From Streptacidiphilus pinicola (GTDB lineage Bacteria > Actinomycetota > Actinomycetes > Streptomycetales > Streptomycetaceae): a stretch of 64,000 nucleotides of DNA. The notes beneath the pieces are model-generated. The model worked only from the letters and a program-made list of their open reading frames with translations. It ran no database searches and was not told the origin of the DNA. Made by a program: the position numbers and the translations under genes. The stretch's first letter is position 1. Each line of letters begins with the position of its first letter. Shown here in pieces: positions 61,444 through 64,000 of the stretch. The DNA is taken from contig NZ_QKYN01000008.1 in NCBI RefSeq assembly GCF_003258295.1, forward strand, positions 62,001-126,000, read 5' to 3'.

Positions 61444-62070
61444 TCAGAGGCTCCGCGCCGCCAAGCGGTCCGGGGCGGCGAGCCAGGCGGGCCAGGGGCC
61501 GGCGAGGACGAGGTCGGCGAGGCGCTGGTAGCCGCCCCGGCCCGGGTGGGCGCCGTCGCCGGCCAGCGCCTCGCCCGTCCAGACGGGGTCGGCGGCGAGG
61601 GCGGCCGTGGTGGGGACGAAGGGGACCTCGCGGGCCCGGCACAGGGCGGCCATCGCGTCGGCCACGGCCAGGGTGCGTCGCAGGTGGGCCTCGCCCGCGT
61701 CGGCGACCGGCGGCGGTCCCACCACGAACGCGGCGATGGCCCTGGACGCGCTCTGCTCCAGCAGCGTCGCCAGGTTGGCGACGCAACGGTCGGCGTCGAC
61801 CCGCGGTGCGCCGTCCTCCTCGACCATGTCGTTGCTGCCGAAGGAGACGACCAGCCGGTTGTCCGCGCCGGGCAGGAAGCGCGCGTCGGCCTCGGTCCAG
61901 CAGCGGCGCAGGACGTCGTCGGAGGTGTTGCGCCGGATCCCGAGGTTGAACGCCGTGAACTCGGCGTCGGTGGCCTGGAGCACCCGGCCCACCCACCCTC
62001 GGTACTCCGGGTCGCCGAGCCCCTGCACGAACGAGTCCCCGATGAAGCACACGCGTTTGTCTCCGCTCAT
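61444..62070 (-). CDS. SGNH/GDSL hydrolase
   Basis: 208 residues. Block I FIGDSFVQGLG with the nucleophile Ser, block III GSND and block V DGAHPGRGGY with the catalytic Asp-His. No signal peptide, so an intracellular esterase or lipase of unknown substrate. The RBS is weak. Confidence 0.88.
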   Translation of the reverse strand: MSGDKRVCFIGDSFVQGLGDPEYRGWVGRVLQATDAEFTAFNLGIRRNTSDDVLRRCWTEADARFLPGADNRLVVSFGSNDMVEEDGAPRVDADRCVANLATLLEQSASRAIAAFVVGPPPVADAGEAHLRRTLAVADAMAALCRAREVPFVPTTAALAADPVWTGEALAGDGAHPGRGGYQRLADLVLAGPWPAWLAAPDRLAARSL

Positions 62071-62100
62071 CCGGCCACCCTAGGGCCGGGGCCCCAGGGA

Positions 62101-62130
62101 TTGCGACGGGTATTCGACTCGGGTTAGCGT
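62101..62130 (+). promoter_or_regulatory. Promoter-like sequence reading antisense to the MFS gene
   Basis: TTGCGA (62101-62106), an 18-base spacer and TAGCGT (62125-62130) on the forward strand, where no convincing forward gene follows. Confidence 0.35.
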
Positions 62131-62137
62131 GTCCATG

Positions 62138-62168
62138 CCGTCAGTTGGCTCTCCCGGAGGACTGACGG
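62138..62168. terminator. Hairpin downstream of the MFS gene
   Basis: CCGTCAGT and ACTGACGG form a perfect 8-bp stem around a 15-base loop that itself contains CTCC/GGAG. Probably the leftward terminator of the MFS gene; on the forward strand it lies directly after the promoter-like sequence. Confidence 0.45.
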
Positions 62169-62254
62169 TGCACAAGGTGAGTGATGCCGCGGGCGGCGCA
62201 TGCCCCGAAACCCCCCGTGTGGGGCCAGCGCCGCCGGCGTGCGCTGCCGTGCCC

Positions 62255-63799
62255 TCAACCGCCGCTCGTGACCGGCTGGTCCTGCTGGGGTGCCGGCTGT
62301 CGCGCGATGAAGTCCTTGTCGCGGATGAGTACGGCGGACAGCACGCCGCCGACCAGGGCGAGGATGCCGGTGATCACCAGCAACTCGTCGAGCGCGCCGG
62401 TGAAGCCGGACCGGATCGCCGTCTGGAGCACGGGGCGCAGCGACGGCGGGACCGCGTTGCCGCCCGCGCCGACCTGGCCCTGGCGGACGGCGGCGAGGAT
62501 CTGCGCCGTGTGCGGGGCCAGCGGCGTCGTGGCGAGGCTCTGGGTGAGCCGGTCGTGCAGGGAGTTCGCGAAGATCGAGCCGAGCGCGGCGATGCTGGTG
62601 GCGAGGCCGATCTGACGGAACGTGGAGTTGATGCCGGAGGCCATACCCGCGCGTTCCGGCTCGACCACGCCGATGGCCGTGGAGGCCAGCGGCGGGTTGA
62701 CGAAGCCCGCGCCGACGCCGGACACGATGAAGCCGGGGATCAGCGCCGTCCACGAGCTGTCCTTGTTCAGCCCCGCCATCATCAGCAGACCGACGCCCAC
62801 GCCCAGCAGGCCCGGACCGATCAGCCAGCGGGCCGACACCCGCTCGCTCAGGCGTCCCGCCAGCGTGGCGGCGACCAGCATCGACCCGCTGGAGACCAGC
62901 AGCCGGGTGCCGGTGGCCAGCGCCGAGTAGCCCAGCACGTCCTGCAGGTAGAGGACCAGGTAGAGCAGCATCGCGAAGAGCGAGCCGTTCATGGCGAACG
63001 CCGCGCAGAGGCCGCCGACGAAGGTCGGCTTGCGGAACAGGCGCAGGTCGAACATCGGGTCGGCGACCAGGCTCTCGGTGACCAGGAAGCCCACCAGCAG
63101 GACACCGCCGGCGACCAGCGCCGTGATCGCGCCGGCGTCGCCCCAACCGGACTCCCCGGCCCGGATCAGGCCGTAGATCAGCCCGACCAGCCCGAGGGTC
63201 AGCAGCACGAAGCCCGCCAGGTCCAGCCGCCCGGGGTGCTGCGCCCGGGACTCCTCCACCCGCCAGCGGGTGACGACCACGGCCGCGATGCCGACGGGCA
63301 CATTGACCAGGAAGATCCCGCGCCAGCTGATGCCCGTGGTGATCAGCCCGCCGAGAATCGGGCCCAGCGACACCGCCACGCCGGTGATCGCGCCCCAGAC
63401 GCCGAAAGCGACGCCCCGGTCACGCCCACGGAAGCTGTTCCCGAGCAGCGCCAGCGAGGTCGCGAACATGATCGCGCCGCCGACACCCTGGCCCGCCCGG
63501 GAGAGGATCAGCATCATCGGCGACTGCGCCAGGCCGCAGAGCAGCGATCCGGCGGTGAAGACGGCCAGCCCGATCAGGAAGAGACGTCGCCGCCCGTACC
63601 GGTCGGCCAGCACCCCGGAGGTCAGCAGGAAGGAGGCCAGGGCCAGGGCGTAGGCGTCGACGACCCACTGCACGTCGCTGAAGCTCGCGTGCAGGGAGCG
63701 CTGGATGTCCGGGAGCGCGACCACCACGATGGTCACGTCGAGCAGCAGCATGAACGTGCCGACGCACACCGCGATCAGCGTCCACCACTTGGTCGCCAC
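62255..63799 (-). CDS. MFS exporter, DHA2/EmrB type
   Basis: 514 residues from the GTG eight bases after AGGAGG (MATKWWTL); an ATG at 63862 would add 21 residues without such a site. Fourteen helices; motif D1 LDVTIVVVALPDIQ, motif A SGVLADRYGRRR and motif C GVAVSLGPILGG. Proton-driven exporter of drugs or metabolites. Confidence 0.9.
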   Translation of the reverse strand: MATKWWTLIAVCVGTFMLLLDVTIVVVALPDIQRSLHASFSDVQWVVDAYALALASFLLTSGVLADRYGRRRLFLIGLAVFTAGSLLCGLAQSPMMLILSRAGQGVGGAIMFATSLALLGNSFRGRDRGVAFGVWGAITGVAVSLGPILGGLITTGISWRGIFLVNVPVGIAAVVVTRWRVEESRAQHPGRLDLAGFVLLTLGLVGLIYGLIRAGESGWGDAGAITALVAGGVLLVGFLVTESLVADPMFDLRLFRKPTFVGGLCAAFAMNGSLFAMLLYLVLYLQDVLGYSALATGTRLLVSSGSMLVAATLAGRLSERVSARWLIGPGLLGVGVGLLMMAGLNKDSSWTALIPGFIVSGVGAGFVNPPLASTAIGVVEPERAGMASGINSTFRQIGLATSIAALGSIFANSLHDRLTQSLATTPLAPHTAQILAAVRQGQVGAGGNAVPPSLRPVLQTAIRSGFTGALDELLVITGILALVGGVLSAVLIRDKDFIARQPAPQQDQPVTSGG

Positions 63800-63926
63800 G
63801 CGCGCCACCTCCTCGGTGCCGAGCCGCCTGTGGCCCTTCCACGAGTGATGCTCCGTCTTCAAGCCTCACCCGCGGAAGGTCCGGTGTCGCGTCGGCGTGC
63901 GGCCGGGCGCGACCGCAGGGAGCGCG

Positions 63927-64000
63927 CTAGCGGTTGATCATCCGCTGGTAGGTCTCGCCGTAGCGGTCGCCCTGGGGCTGGATGGGGGCGGACCCGAGCT
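63927..64000 (-). CDS. 3' end of a reverse-strand gene, cut by window edge
   Basis: The reverse frame ends GDRYGETYQRMINR followed by TAG. Codon use looks genuine but too little is visible to name it. Confidence 0.45.
   Translation of the reverse strand, partial: LGSAPIQPQGDRYGETYQRMINR

Noticed and set aside
62129-63937. 602-codon forward frame opposite the MFS gene
   Set aside because: Its composition (Gln/Arg/Asp/His-rich, no domains) is that of an antisense shadow; the reverse frame is a clear 14-helix exporter.
1-64000. CRISPR arrays, tRNA/rRNA genes, IS elements, prophage
   Set aside because: No spaced direct repeats, no cloverleaf or rRNA-like sequence, and no transposase, integrase or phage structural protein was recognised in any frame.

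Overview
The window is very GC-rich, densely coded DNA with GTG/TTG starts, TAnnnT-type promoters, a mycothiol-type enzyme, a sugar transporter lacking its own ATPase, and two rare TTA codons in a secreted lyase gene. All of this points to a Streptomyces-like actinomycete (Streptomycetaceae or a close relative). No rRNA, tRNA, CRISPR array, transposase or phage gene was seen. The window starts inside an oxidoreductase gene and ends inside an unidentified reverse-strand gene.

Layout. 1-8 kb: end of a ferredoxin-type reductase, a secreted PL7 alginate-lyase-like enzyme with a ricin-type lectin domain, a methyltransferase, a NodB polysaccharide deacetylase, an anti-sigma-type ATPase and a large LuxR/ATPase regulator. 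8-16.2 kb: a complete galactan-use locus with GH53 endo-galactanase, GH42 beta-galactosidase, a lipoprotein/two-permease sugar ABC importer and a LacI regulator. Matching palindromic operators lie at both divergent promoters. 16.2-20.5 kb: a CBS protein, then a UbiA prenyltransferase divergent from a type III polyketide synthase / ICMT-like methyltransferase / flavin oxygenase operon that resembles the phenolic-lipid operon srsABC. 20.5-28.6 kb: membrane proteins (DUF7144, two YihY/BrkB, HdeD, CPBP protease, an Abhydrolase_9 protein) and an MFS exporter.

28.7-58.6 kb is the most coherent part. It looks like a DevR/OsdR-type dormancy and hypoxia island. It carries a DevR-like response regulator and a DevS-like two-GAF histidine kinase that keeps the heme histidine. 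Around them are two Acg-type nitroreductases, two universal stress proteins, two PPOX proteins, an Rv1733c-like protein, a zinc alcohol dehydrogenase, PPK2, a cation P-type ATPase, a SulP transporter, a lipid kinase, and SHOCT, DUF6325 and DUF2254 proteins. I found about a dozen 14-bp palindromes of the form GGGnC-N4-GnCCC, nearly all in intergenic regions upstream of these genes, and propose them as the regulator's binding sites. The island also holds a GAF protein ending in a DHp-like segment with no phospho-acceptor histidine and no ATPase domain (a candidate pseudokinase partner). It also holds a ThiF/E1-like enzyme translationally coupled to a 59-residue acidic peptide gene.

58.6-64 kb: a shrunken cysteinyl-tRNA-synthetase-like protein, an NADP oxidoreductase, a mycothiol-dependent isomerase-like protein, an SGNH hydrolase and a second MFS exporter, with decayed gene fragments in some gaps. 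Start sites were chosen from ribosome-binding sites or leaderless -10 signals and are inferences unless stated otherwise.
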